Shown here piece by piece: positions 23,700-34,254 of a stretch of 64,000 nt of DNA (its first letter is position 1; every line of letters begins with the position of its first letter). The stretch comes from Tetraselmis striata (taxonomy: Eukaryota > Chlorophyta > Chlorodendrophyceae > Chlorodendrales > Chlorodendraceae): the NCBI GenBank assembly GCA_006384855.1, contig VCJN01001948.1, positions 1-64,000 of the forward strand. Reading direction: 5' to 3'. The notes under the pieces are model-generated. The model had not been told where the DNA came from and did not search any database. It saw only the letters and a program-made list of their open reading frames with translations. The position numbers and the translations under genes were made by a program.

Positions 23700-26600
23700 T
23701 GTGTCGCCATGCCTCACCCGCAGCCCAAATTGCGTAGCTGCCCTCAACCCCCCCCCCCCCCCCCCCTCAACCCACGCGACGTCACCGTTATGCCCAGGCT
23801 GTGTCGGGTCGCTTGTATCCGGCGGGGCGCCGCGCGATGTCTGCGCCTTCCGCCGATGGTGCGGCAGAACGCGCCGTTGACCCCGGGTCGCCGCCGCCCC
23901 CCAGTACATCGTCCAGTATATCGGGCAGCCCCGGCGCATCGCGTGAGGCGGGAGCGTCGCCCGCGGCAACACCGTCCAGCGGCAGTGCACCCGACGCCAC
24001 CCAGCCAAGGCCGAGCCCGCCCGCGGCTGCCGCCACGCGGGCTCCAACGTACGCCCAGGCGGTGAGCCGGTCGTCGAGTCCCGAGTCCGCAACGGGCGCG
24101 GCAGGCACGACCGGCGCGCGCGCTGCCTCGACTGCGTCGTCGTCGCAGTACTTTCAGTAGTATTTCGGGGCCCGGCGCGTCGCAACGCGATCACGACGGC
24201 GTTCCGACCGGCCATGAAGTCTCCGAGCGGCCCCAGCCGCGGCCGCGCGGTGGCAACCGCGGCCTGGCACTCACCGACCTCGATTCTCTTGCCCGCCTGC
24301 ATTCTAGGCTACCCGACAGCGGGCCGGCGCGGCGGGGCGTAGCGCCGGCGGCGGCTTGGACAATCGCCGACGCGCTTTCAGTCGATGGTGTCGCCGCGGG
24401 CGCCGCGTGGGCGCCGAGAATTGACGCCGCAGCCAGGTCGCACCAACCCGCCCGCGTCAGGCACCACCCGGTCGACGTGGTGGCTTTCGCTGAGGTCGCC
24501 GCCGCGTAGCTAGCCAAGGCGCGCGCCGTGCTGGCCGAGCGGCACCGCCGTCGGGGGGCGCGCCGCGCCGGTGGAGCGGAACAATCGTCAGTGCTGCCGT
24601 CGCCCGCATTGCCGTCCGTCGCTGCGCTCCGGGGGGTCGCAGCGCCCCCGGTTGTTGCTCCCGCGCCGCCAGAGGTGGGTGCATCGGCCGGCCACCCCGG
24701 TAGCCAGGCCTCACGGGCTCGGTATCCGACCCCCCTACTCGCCCATCTCCTGCCGGCGACGGGGTGGGTTGGGGTGCGGTGGACCACCTCTCCGACGTGG
24801 ACATGGTGCACATGCCGGCGGAGATGCCCATGGAGACGGCGGTGCCTATTGACTTTCAAGAAGCGTGGGCGGAGGCACAACGCTGCGTGAATGAGCGGGT
24901 GGTGGCGGCGGTGGAGGCCGATGACCCCGTGGTGTTGGATAGGGCGTTGATGTGGAAGTACCTGCTGCCGCAATTGTTGTTTAGGGCCTAGAGCCGAGGC
25001 GGGCGGCGGCGGCAACAAGCCTTGGCGTGGCGTTTCCGCGCTTTCGCGGAGAGGCGCATGACCGAACTCGTGCGCTTATGGGACGACGCGCGCACTGAGG
25101 CGTTCTACGCCGGACATGCCCTCCAGCGTCGAACGGACGCCGATCTCTTTGCGGCGCTGCTCGTTGGCACCGCGGACACCGTTGTGGCGTTGGTGGAGGA
25201 CGGAGAGATCTCCCGAGCGGCGGGCCGACTATCTTCTAAGGGCATGGGCGACCTATCCGATCCTGCTATCCTCGCCAAGTTGCGCGACAAGCACCCGTCC
25301 CGTAGCCACCCGATCCCAGACGCCGCGTATGGCATTCCGGTCGACGAGGCCGCCATGACGGTGGACATGCGCGTGCCGTACCAACAACTCAAGCAGCACG
25401 TGGCGGCGGGGCCCTCAGGCATGCGCAACGAGTATCTCCGCTGCTTGGTGGGCAAATACGCCCCGGCGTCCGGGCCTGCGGCGGTCCGCGCCATGTCAGA
25501 GGTTGCCTCCATGTACCTCCAAGGTCGCCTGCCCGGGTGGTTCACCCGGATCTTCGCCTCTGCTCGGCTCGTGGCACATGTCAAGAAGCTAGGCGAGGGG
25601 AGGGTCCCGGACGTGCGGCCTGTGGCAGTCGGGGAGGCGGAGCGGCGCGCAACGGAGCGGGCAGTGGTGGACACTGCGGGACACCCGAAGGCTCAACACC
25701 CGAAGTATAGTCGCAGAACAAGCCTTCGGGGCTCCCGCAGTGGACAACATGAAGGAGGCATACGTGTCGGTGCTCGCTCCATCTCAGCTCGGCGTTGGCA
25801 TTCCCGCGGGCGACTCTATGCTCATCCATGGCGTCCGGCTCATCGCCGAGAAGCTTGGCCCACGTGCCGCCATCGTTCACACCGACCTTCGCAACGCTTA
25901 CAACGAGGCATGACGCCGCACCGTCATCCAACGCCACATCGATTGCTCTCCACTAAACCCTGCCATCCCTGCGCTCCTAGCCTCCCTCTCCACGGATTCG
26001 TATCTGGTCCTGGACGACCGGTCCACCCCTATGCGGTCGGAGGACGGCGTGCAGCAGGGCGCACCGTTGGCCACGACTTCCTTTAGCGTCGCGATTTGCC
26101 CCGAGGTGGAGCAATGTGACCGCACGTTGGAGGTCACTGATGGGGCGGCGCGCTTCAACGCCGACCATGGGTTTTTGGTGGGCCTTCCGGAGCACGTTTG
26201 GCCGGCTCTTCACGCCTTCCGCACGTCCATCAAGGCGTCCGTGGGGCTGGAGGTGCGCTTCGACAAGATGCAGGCGTACATGGCAGACATGGAGGCCGCG
26301 CGGCGTGAGGCTCCGGCCGACATCGAGTGGCCCGAGCTAGATGACCATCACGGCATCGCGGTCCTCAACGTGCCGCTCGGATCGCCAGAGTATGTGCATG
26401 CGTACATGCGCGGCAAGGCGGAGGAGCTACGAGAGGAGGTGGACGCTAGCCTGAGCAAGCTCTCATCTGCCAAGCCCAGCCGTCGGTACACCCACGCCCT
26501 GCATCACCACGCATGGGCCCTGCTCAAGCATTGCATGCAACACAAGGCGGGGTATTGGCTCCACAATTGACTTCCGTCCGAGGTGGAGGCCTTTGCGGAG

Positions 26601-28285
26601 GCGGTGGATGCCACCGTCCTCGCGGCGATCGAGCGGGTGCTAGGGATCTCTTTTGATCCCTCCACGTACGGCACCGACACCAATCCGGCGGTCACCGATT
26701 TCTTGGCGGAGCTTTTGCACGACCCCGACCCCATGGCAGCGGAGGTGGCTACCTTGGGCGAGGATGCAGTGGCCATGGCGCGCAGCAGGCTTCACCTCCC
26801 CACTCGGTTGAAGGGAGTTGGCATCCGCCGCATGGCTACCGTTCGTGATGCCGCCTTTATGGGCTGCATGAATGCCATCCTCCCAAGGTCCCTGACTTGG
26901 AAGTCCGGCACCAACATCCCCACCCCGGGTTTGTTTGACCCACAGCTCGGGTCCGTACTTGGCCGAGGCAGCTTCAACGCAACTTCTTCCGCCCGCCAGT
27001 ATGACCACTACCTCAACGATGCTCATGGGTCGGACAGCTACGCCGCGGAGATGCGCAAGGCGTGGGGCCGCCTCCAAGCGGCTACTGCTGGCCATCTTGG
27101 CGACGCAGATGCGCGCTAGGTGGAGCGGGAAGTGGAAGCTGCGTTGGGCTCGCAAAAGGAGCTGACGGCATTTTTAGACCAGGCCAACAACTCTCGGCTT
27201 CGAAATGAGGTGTGCGCTCTCCCTGTCACATGTAGGGAACGGATATTGTGCCATGCATGTGGACAGTGGCCATCCCCACCGCGCGGACGGTCATGACTCC
27301 GCATGAGCTGCGGGAGGTCGTTGCCGTGTCCTTCTTTCTGCCTAGCCCGTGCTTGGCCCCGGTGGTTGGGAGCCAGATCATTCTGCCCTCGACGGAGCAC
27401 AACCCCGTAACTGTTGACCTACACGGCGACGCGCTCGTGAACCTCCCTGCGCACGGAGACGCTCACTGGCGTGTACAGCACGACGCTATCGCAGATGCCT
27501 TCCGCGATCACTGTGTTCACGACCTAGGTATCGGTGTACGGCGGAAGGTGGATGACTTGTTCCAGCAGGCAGTGCCTATCGGCAACACCGTACCCAGGGA
27601 TGAACTCAAGGACCTAGTGCCGGACGCAGAGCTCTCCCTTCCGGCGTTCAACGTCGTGACCGGGAGTTATGATCCCCGGAGCTTGAAGTCTACGCTGCTG
27701 GAGTTCAAGACTATGCGGTACGGGGTCAAGTACACTGTTGTGCCCCGGGCCACGGCTGTGGATCGGTTTGAGCGCTCCCTGTTGGGCGACATACAACGGG
27801 GGTTGGCTGCGCGGGATGCGGCGTGGCACAACACGGAGCCCGGACAGAAGGGTCCTCTTCGAGACATCCTGGATATGTCGGAGTACACGGGCATGGTCTT
27901 CGGCACAATGGGTGAGGTGAGCAAGGGGGTGCGCCGCACAGTGCACGGTATCGCATGCTTGGCTGCGGATCGGGGTGCCTTCTCATCGCGGGGCACTCGG
28001 TGCACCACCCGGGCTCACCAGGAGGCCTTGCTCGCAAGAGATTTCCTCGGGGTCATGAGCTTGGTGGCCGCTCGAGAGCGCGCTCGATGCCTCATCGGAC
28101 GGCGCAGATTCGTCTGCCATCCCGTTGCTGAAGCTGCACAGGACGTCCGAGGATCACCCACACACACACGTGCACGCGTGGCCCAGACTCTGAGCCGTGT
28201 GCGCATCACTCATCCATCCCGCCTCATGCAGGATGCGGGCCGCTTTTAGGCGGCTTGCTGTGTTGATTTTCTAGTACTACTTTTT
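23700..28285 (+). mobile_element. LINE-A, non-LTR retrotransposon with REL endonuclease
   Basis: This is a near full-length LINE. An Ala/Pro/Ser-rich N-terminal part (from about 23801) leads into QLLFRA and a stop at 24989-24991, and the same frame then continues with WRFRAFAERRMTELV. Reverse transcriptase motifs follow: GPSGMRNEYL, PDVRPVAVGEAERR, HTDLRNAYNEA (25878-25910), DGVQQGAPLATTSF (26042 onward) and FNADHGFLVG. The last replaces the catalytic YADD, so this copy is dead. The C-terminal part (27248-28249) has VPDAEL (near 27620) and LEFKT (27701-27709), matching PD-(D/E)xK, a restriction-like endonuclease as in R2/NeSL-type elements. Frame changes occur near 25680 and after 25910. The 3' end reads GGCTTGCTGTGTTGATTTTC then TA. 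Compared with copy 2, about 20 bp are missing near 27247. Confidence 0.85.
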
Positions 28286-28369
28286 GTAGTAGGTGGATCT
28301 GTTACCGCCTTTTTGGCAATTCACACCAGAGCAGTCGTCGTCGCTACGACAGGTAGTCGCTATACAGGG

Positions 28370-28540
28370 TAGCCGCTCCAGCCAAGCACTGACGAACCTC
28401 TCCAGTTGGACCCGGCATATCCCAAAATTGTGCAGGGTTTGTGATTCTCGGTTTGGATAGTCGTGTCACACATTTAATTGAAGCTATTGCCGGGGCGAGT
28501 CCGAATCTGAAGAGTTTCTCGGAATCCATTAATCTTAAAT
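28370..28540 (+). repeat. Diverged repeat shared with 16.5 kb
   Basis: Ungapped match over about 98 bases to the minus strand of 16440-16625, starting at GTTTGTGATTCTCGG. The encoded peptide GFVILGLDSRVTHLIEA, then SFSESI, is kept while many third codon positions differ. It lies about 150 bp beyond the 3' end of LINE-A. An open frame continues to 28740, but the downstream part has no match. Confidence 0.6.
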
Positions 28541-28959
28541 CGAGGTCGATATATCACCCAGTCCTAGTACTAGGTGTCGGTAGGATATATGCAAGATCAC
28601 TGTTATCTATATTGGCCCCACGGTGTCCTAGCGACTACGTGCGGCGGGATTCTATATATCTTTTCAATACGAGTCATTTTCGCTCAAGAGATATTACATA
28701 CATCATTACGCATTTTATTGACGTCGTGATAATGGGTTAATGACACCTAATTGTGTAAAGGCGGATAGTTATCGCTCCTGTTAATTACTTAGCATGAGGT
28801 TAACAAATCTTAAGCCATGCACAACGGTATTTCTGCGTGTAGCTGCCTAGCCGAAGCCAACATCCTCCTGGTACTAAAACCCACACAGGATGAGCAACTC
28901 CGCGCCAAGGCTACTATATATGGACTGCGTGTGGCATGATCCCCAAATAGTCCAAAGCC
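28541..28959. other. AT-rich spacer
   Basis: There is no supported gene or RNA. The stretch is AT-rich compared with both neighbours, and the open frame across its first half has no recognisable domain. It ends where the 58-bp minisatellite begins. Confidence 0.45.
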
Positions 28960-30060
28960 CCCACGCAGTGGCCGCTCCACATGCATGGTGCCCACGCAGC
29001 ACTATCCACCACCCCACAGCCCCACGAAGCGGCGGCTCCGCTCCTATCCCTACACCTTAATCCATAAATCATAAATCAGCGGTTGCTCCGCCCCTCGCCC
29101 CGCACCTTGATCCATCAACCCATAGCCCAGCGCAGCGGCCGCTCCGCTCCTTGCCTCACACCTTCATCCATCAATCATCAGACCCGCGCAGCGGCCGCTC
29201 CGCGCCTCGCCCCGCAGCTTCATGCATAAACCCACAGCCCAGCGCAGCAACCGCTTTGCCTCTCGCCCCGCACCTTCATCCATCAATCATCAGACCCGCG
29301 CAGCGGCCGCTCCGCCCCTCGCCCCGCACCTTGATCCATCAACCCGTAGCCCAGCGCAGCGGCCGCTCCGCTCCTTGCCTCACACCTTCATTCATCAATC
29401 ATCAGACCCGCACAACGGCCGCTCCGCCCCTCGCCTCGCACCCTCATCCCTAACTCATCAGACCTGCGCAACGGCCGGTCCGCCCCTCGCCCCGCACCTT
29501 GATCCATCAACCCATAGCCCAGCGCAACGGCCGCTCCGCCCCTTGCCCCACACCTTCATTCATAAGCACAAAGCCCCGCGCAACGGCCGCTCCGCTCCTA
29601 AGCCAACTATCTTCATCCCTAATTCATCAGACCCGCACAGCGGCCGGTCCGCCCCTCGCCCCGCACCTTCATCCATCAACCAATAGCCCAACGCAGCGGC
29701 GGCTCCGCCACTTGCCCCACACCTTCATCCATAAATCATCAGACTCGCGCAGCGGCCGCTCCGCCCCGAGCCCCACACATTCCTTCATAAACACAAAGCC
29801 CCGCGCAACGGCCGCTCCGCTCCTAGGCCAACTACCTTCATCCCTAAACCAACAGACCCGCTCAGCGGCCCCTCCGCCCATTCCCCCACAGCTTCATTCC
29901 TACACCAGTAGCCCCGCGCACCGGCCGCTCCGCCCTTGCCTCTATCAGCATCATCCGCACATCTACATCCCCGCACAGAGATCGATCCATCCATAATATA
30001 GTCCCACCATTACCACCCACCAGTCCACCACCCCATACCCCGCGCAGCGGCCACTTTGCC
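28960..30060 (+). repeat. About 58-bp minisatellite, about 17 units
   Basis: The unit contains GCGCAGCGGCCGCTCCGC, then a CTCGCCCCGCACC-type block, then TTCATCCATCAATCATCAGA or a variant (CAACCCATAGCCC). Two or three spacer types (ATCATCAGACCCG, CCCATAGCCCAGCG, CACAAAGCCCCGCG) occur in a mixed order, so higher-order units exist. Open frames through it, rich in Pro, Ala and Ser, exist only because the repeat lacks stops. I do not call a gene. Confidence 0.85.
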
Positions 30061-30148
30061 ACGAATAGTCCCACGATCACTATCCGCAAACCCACAGCCC
30101 CGTTGTGTGGCCGGCATGTCCACCGCCATTTCCAAACAAACCTGTACA

Positions 30149-30703
30149 GCCCCGGGCGGCTCCAGGAGCGGCGGCACCGCGGCGGCACCCGGTATTTTCT
30201 CGCTCGCAGCATTTCGTTACGACTACTGCGCGGCTTGCCTGCGGCGGGCGGCTACAACTTCGCGGCGGGCGGCTCCAGGAGCGGCGGCATCGCGGCGGCA
30301 CCCGGTATTTTCTCGCTCGCAGCATTTCGTTACGACTACTGCGCGGCTTGCCTGCGGCGGGCGGCTACAACTTCGCGGCGGGCGGCTCCAGGAGCGGCGG
30401 CATCGCGGCGGCACCCGGTATTTTCTCGCTCGCAGCATTTCGTTACGACTACTGCGCGGCTTGCCTGCGGCGGGCGGCTACAACTTCGCGGCGGGCGGCT
30501 CCAGGAGCGGCGGCATCGCGGCGGCACCCGGTATTTTCTCGCTCGCAGCATTTCGTTACGACTACTGCGCGGCTTGCTTGCGGCGGGCGGCTACAACTTC
30601 GCGGCGGGCGGCTCCAGGAGCGGCGGCATCGCGGCGGCACCCGGTATTTTCTCGCTCGCAGCATTTCGTTACGACTACTGCGCGGCTTGCCTGCGGCGCC
30701 TGA
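30149..30703 (+). repeat. 113-bp tandem array, about five monomers
   Basis: The period is exactly 113 bp, with landmarks at 30223, 30336, 30449, 30562 and 30675. Monomers are nearly identical (first unit CACCGC versus CATCGC; one CTTGCTTGC variant). They contain CGGCGGGCGGCTACAACTTC and GGTATTTTCTCGCTCGCAGC. Since 113 is not a multiple of three and all three forward frames are open, coding is unlikely. The array stops about 17 bp before an ATG at 30720. Its position is like the monomeric promoters at the 5' end of some LINEs; that role is inferred. Confidence 0.85.
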
Positions 30704-30719
30704 CGCCGGCCCGCTTCAT

Positions 30720-31449
30720 ATGGCAGACGACATGCAGACGCAGGTCGCCGAGGAGGGCGATCCATTGGTCCTCACCCAGGCACCCCGGGAGATTGTACCT
30801 CGTCTTGAGTGCCAGGAGCTCCGGGGAGTTTTTGTAGAGCTGCGTGGCACGGTCGAGGTAGCCATCGGCCGGGAGCATGTGGCCCCCGGCGACCTGCGGT
30901 ATAGCCGCCGCCATCTCATCTTCGCGCCGACTCCCGATATGGGTGCATGGCGCGTGTGGATTGTGGAAGGCGACCCCAGCTGGCTTGCCCGTTTGGGTTA
31001 CTCGTGATGGTGGCGGCGTAGCTCGGCGCCTTCCGGGAGAGGCCCATGGTGCCCCTGTGTATGCCGGCGATGTCGTGGTGCTGGCCGTTGCCAGAGATCT
31101 GGGGCGCCCAGCCCTTTCCCGCTCATTCCGGGTTGAGTGGGCTGGAGTGTTGCCGTCACCCCTTGCGCCACATGTGGCTGTGCTACCTGCGCCTTCTTCG
31201 CAGCCCGCACCGGCGCCCGCCGCGCCCCCGCCTCCGCCCGCTGCGGTTCTCGAGTACTATGGCCGCGCGGTAGAGGAGCTCCGCAATGGCTTGCTCATCC
31301 TGGAGCGCACCGAGGCGGCGGACTACAACGCGGTGTGGCGGACAGTGGGGCGCACCCTAGGTGGCTTGCGTCATGTCGGCGCTGACTTCCACCGAGACAT
31401 GGGGCTGCTGGGGCTCCACATCGAGGCGAAGGAGAAGCAAGAGCACTAG
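30720..31449 (+). CDS. ORF1-like protein of a mobile element
   Basis: Starting at ATG 30720 the frame gives MADDMQTQVAEEGDPLVL, then RLECQELRGVFVELRGTVEV and WRVWIVEGDPSWLARLGYS, and stops at 31007. A second frame overlaps it and continues VYAGDVVVLAVARDLGRPAL, a Pro-rich linker, then the helical YYGRAVEELRNGLLILERT, ending EAKEKQEH at 31449. The two could be adjacent ORFs, or one ORF that has broken. I do not recognise a domain. The 113-bp array just upstream and repeat D about 200 bp downstream suggest a mobile element running 30.15 to about 32.4 kb. No polymerase belongs to it within this span. Confidence 0.45.
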
Positions 31450-32428
31450 CGGGCGGCTGCCGTGACTCAACATGACGGAAAGCATAAGAAGCGGGCGAAG
31501 CGACACCGTCCATCTTGACCTCTCCTTGCATGTTCTCTGCGTGTTTGCCTTACTATGTGTATGGCGTGAGGCTTGTGTAAGTGTGTGTTGTCTGATTATG
31601 CTTTGCCCCTCGCCCTCTACTCAGGCCTAGGTTCATTCTCTTCCCTCGAGACCTTGGGGATCCGCGTGCGGCGCTGGGGGCCGCACCGGGTCATTGCCAG
31701 TGGAATCGCACGCCCCCCTCCCCACGCGGGGAGTAGGGTTGCGTGCCCGTTATGGCCCGAGCTGGTTTACATCCCCCAGGTTGCAACCGAGGGTGCACCC
31801 CCCCCATCGCGGAAGGCGGCTTGCCCGGCGTGCGGCAGTGGGTGCGGCCGTGCGTCGGGGTCAAACCTTGCCGTCAAGTCCACTCACGTCGAATCCCTGA
31901 TGGAGCTGTTTTTCCAGGGCCATGCTCTCAAATTGCGAGGAAGCCCCTTGAGCCCCCGCTCCCACCCTCCAGCACAACACTGGGGGTTCCGAGAGGTTGA
32001 GCAGCTCGGGTGGGGGCACAACGCGGGAGAGGGGCACGGAGATACACTTCCGTGCAGCGCCTGGTTCCCCAAATACCACTGCCACCCTAGGATCGGGCCA
32101 CACGCAGCCAAGCCCCTCCACCTAAGGCTGAGTGTAGAGCTGTGCCTGGCTATGACACGCAATATGCTCGGAGGGGAAGGTTCAGAGACTAGACGGGAGC
32201 CGGTGCGGCGGGGCACCGCTGTGCTCAAGATATAGTCCCTCACCACCCGAGAGGGTGCCTGTAGTGAGCTCCCCAGGGAGGGGTGAGCTACAGGGGCTGG
32301 GCCGTTCCTAGCTATGTGAGATCGTATAATATGGATCTAGTATGGGAGTGAGCTCCGTGGCTCGGGGGTTGGTGGAACGGCATGCCGCCCTCGTGGCTGC
32401 CCATGTTTGTAAATATATGATCTCGAGG
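31450..32428 (+). other. Probable 3' region of the 30.7 kb element
   Basis: This is non-coding as far as I can see. It includes repeat D copy 2 at about 31650-31790 (GATCCGCGTGCGGCGCTGGG and CGGGGAGTAGGG), shared with 17.2 kb. A long forward frame (31573-32235) crosses it but has no recognisable domain. It ends where the truncated LINE-A copy starts. Confidence 0.45.
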
Positions 32429-33872
32429 CCTTCATCGGCTGCATGAATGCCATCCTCCCAAAGTTCCTGACTAGGAAGTCCGGCACCAACACCCCCACCC
32501 CTGGTTTCTTCGACCCACAGCTCGGGTCCGTACTTGGCCGAGGCAGCTTCAACGCAACTTCTTCCGCCCGCCAGTATGACCACTACCTCAACGATGCTCA
32601 TGGGTCGGACAGCTACGCCGCGGAGATGCGCAAGGCGTGGGGCCGCCTCCAAGCGGCTACTGCTGGCCATCTTGGCGACGCAGATGCGCGCTAGGTGGAG
32701 CGGGAAGTGGAAGCTGCGTCGGGCTCGCAAAAGGAGCTGACGGCATTTCTAGACCAGGCCAACAACTCTCGGCTTCGAAATGAGGTGTGCGCTCTCCCTG
32801 CCACATGTAGGGAACGGATCTTGTTCAACCAGCTCGACGCGGCGTCAGGCATGTGGACAGTGGCCATCCCCACCGCGCGGACAGCCATGACTCCGCAGGA
32901 GCTGCGGGAGGTCGCTGCCGGGTACCTCCTTCTGCCTAGCCCGTGCTTGGCCCCGGTGATTGGGAGCCAGATCATTCTGCCCTCGACGGAGCACAACCCC
33001 GTCACTGTTGACCTATACGGCGACGCGCTCATAAACCTCTCGGCGCCTGAAGATGCTCACTGGCGTGTACAGCACGACGCTATCGCTGATGCCTTCCGCG
33101 ATCACTGTGTTCACGACCTAGGTATCGCGGTACGGCGGGAGGTGGATGACTTGTTCCAGCAGGCAGTGCCTCTCGGCAACACCGTGCCTAGGGATGAACT
33201 CAAGGACCTAGTGCCGGACGCATAGCTCTCCCTTCCGGCGTTCAACGTCGTGACCGGAAGTTATGATCCCCGGAGCTTGAAGTCGACGCTGCTGGAGTTC
33301 AAGACTATGCGGTACGGGATCAAGTACACTGCAGTGCCCCGGGCCACGGCTGTGGATCGGTTTGAGCGCTCCCTGTTGGGCGACATACAACGGGGGTTGG
33401 CTGCGCGGGATGCGGCGTGGCACAACACGGAGCCCGGACAGAAGGGTCCTCTTCGAGACATCCTGGATATGTCGGAGTACACGGGCATGGTCTTCGGCAC
33501 AATGGGTGAGGTGAGCAAGGGGGTGCGCCGCACAGTGCACGGTATCGCATGCTTGGCTGCGGATCGGGGTGCCTTCTCATCGCGGGGCACTCGGTGCACC
33601 ACCCGGGCTCACCAGGAGGCCTTGCTCGCAAGAGATTTCCTCGGGGTCATGAGCTTGGTGGCCGCTCGAGAGCGCGCTCGATGCCTCATCGGACGGCGCA
33701 GATTCGTCTGCCATCCCGTTGCTGAAGCTGCACAGGACGTCCGAGGATCACCCACACACACACGTGCACGCGTGGCCCAGACTCTGAGCCGTGTGCGCAT
33801 CACTCATCCATCCCGCCTCATGCAGGATGCGGGCCGCTTTTAGGCGGCTTGCTGTGTTGATTTTCTAATTAT
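32429..33872 (+). mobile_element. LINE-A copy 2, 5'-truncated
   Basis: This is nearly identical to 26860-28280. It begins within the reverse transcriptase's C-terminal part (GCATGAATGCCATCCTCCCA) and ends at the same 3' terminus, GTTGATTTTCTA. It keeps about 22 bp (LFNQLDAASG coding) that copy 1 lacks near 27247. It has TAG directly after the PDA of the endonuclease motif at about 33223, and EFK is kept (about 33295). 5' truncation with a fixed 3' end is typical of LINE insertion. No clear target duplication was found. Confidence 0.9.
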
Positions 33873-34254
33873 GGGGAATTGCCCTTTTTGTAATTCACAA
33901 CAGTACACCGGAAAACCCGGCGGCGGTAAATATATGCAGGTACGTGTACTGGTAATGGGTGGCGCGTGCGATACAGGTATCTCCATATATCTGATCCATA
34001 TTATAATATTTATTGCTCGTGTTGCGCTACAACGTACACTGCATGTGAGGATTACGGGCACTGCACTCGAGTCGTATGCGCTGCCGGGTAGTCGTAATAA
34101 CATAATAAGCGAGCAGTAGTCGCAGTTGAGCTCGATTAAGCGGACATTAAGCGCCGGGCGGGTAATGATTATACGAAATACCGTACTCGTACAATAAAAC
34201 TGAGTACGAATACAGTAGAAGTACCGTATTAAGCGGGGTTAAGCGGACCTCGTT
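33873..34254. other. AT-rich spacer with TTAAGCG motifs
   Basis: No gene. TTAAGCG occurs at about 34137, 34146, 34229 and 34238. The right edge, GGGGTTAAGCGGACC then TCGTTTCGACGAGTGGC (34234-34266), is shared with the minus strand of 21940-21975. Such clustered short motifs are common near the ends of CACTA transposons, and the transposase lies immediately to the right. Confidence 0.45.

Noticed and set aside
23478-25018. Long minus-strand ORFs over LINE-A
   Set aside because: LINE-A motifs are on the plus strand; these are GC-rich antisense frames.
29151-29996. Pro/Ala/Ser-rich ORFs through the minisatellite
   Set aside because: The open frames follow from a stop-free repeat unit; several frames are open at once and no domain is present.
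30056-30837. Three long overlapping plus-strand ORFs in the 113-bp array
   Set aside because: A 113-bp period cycles the frame, so all three frames show the same peptide in rotation. This is not evidence for coding.
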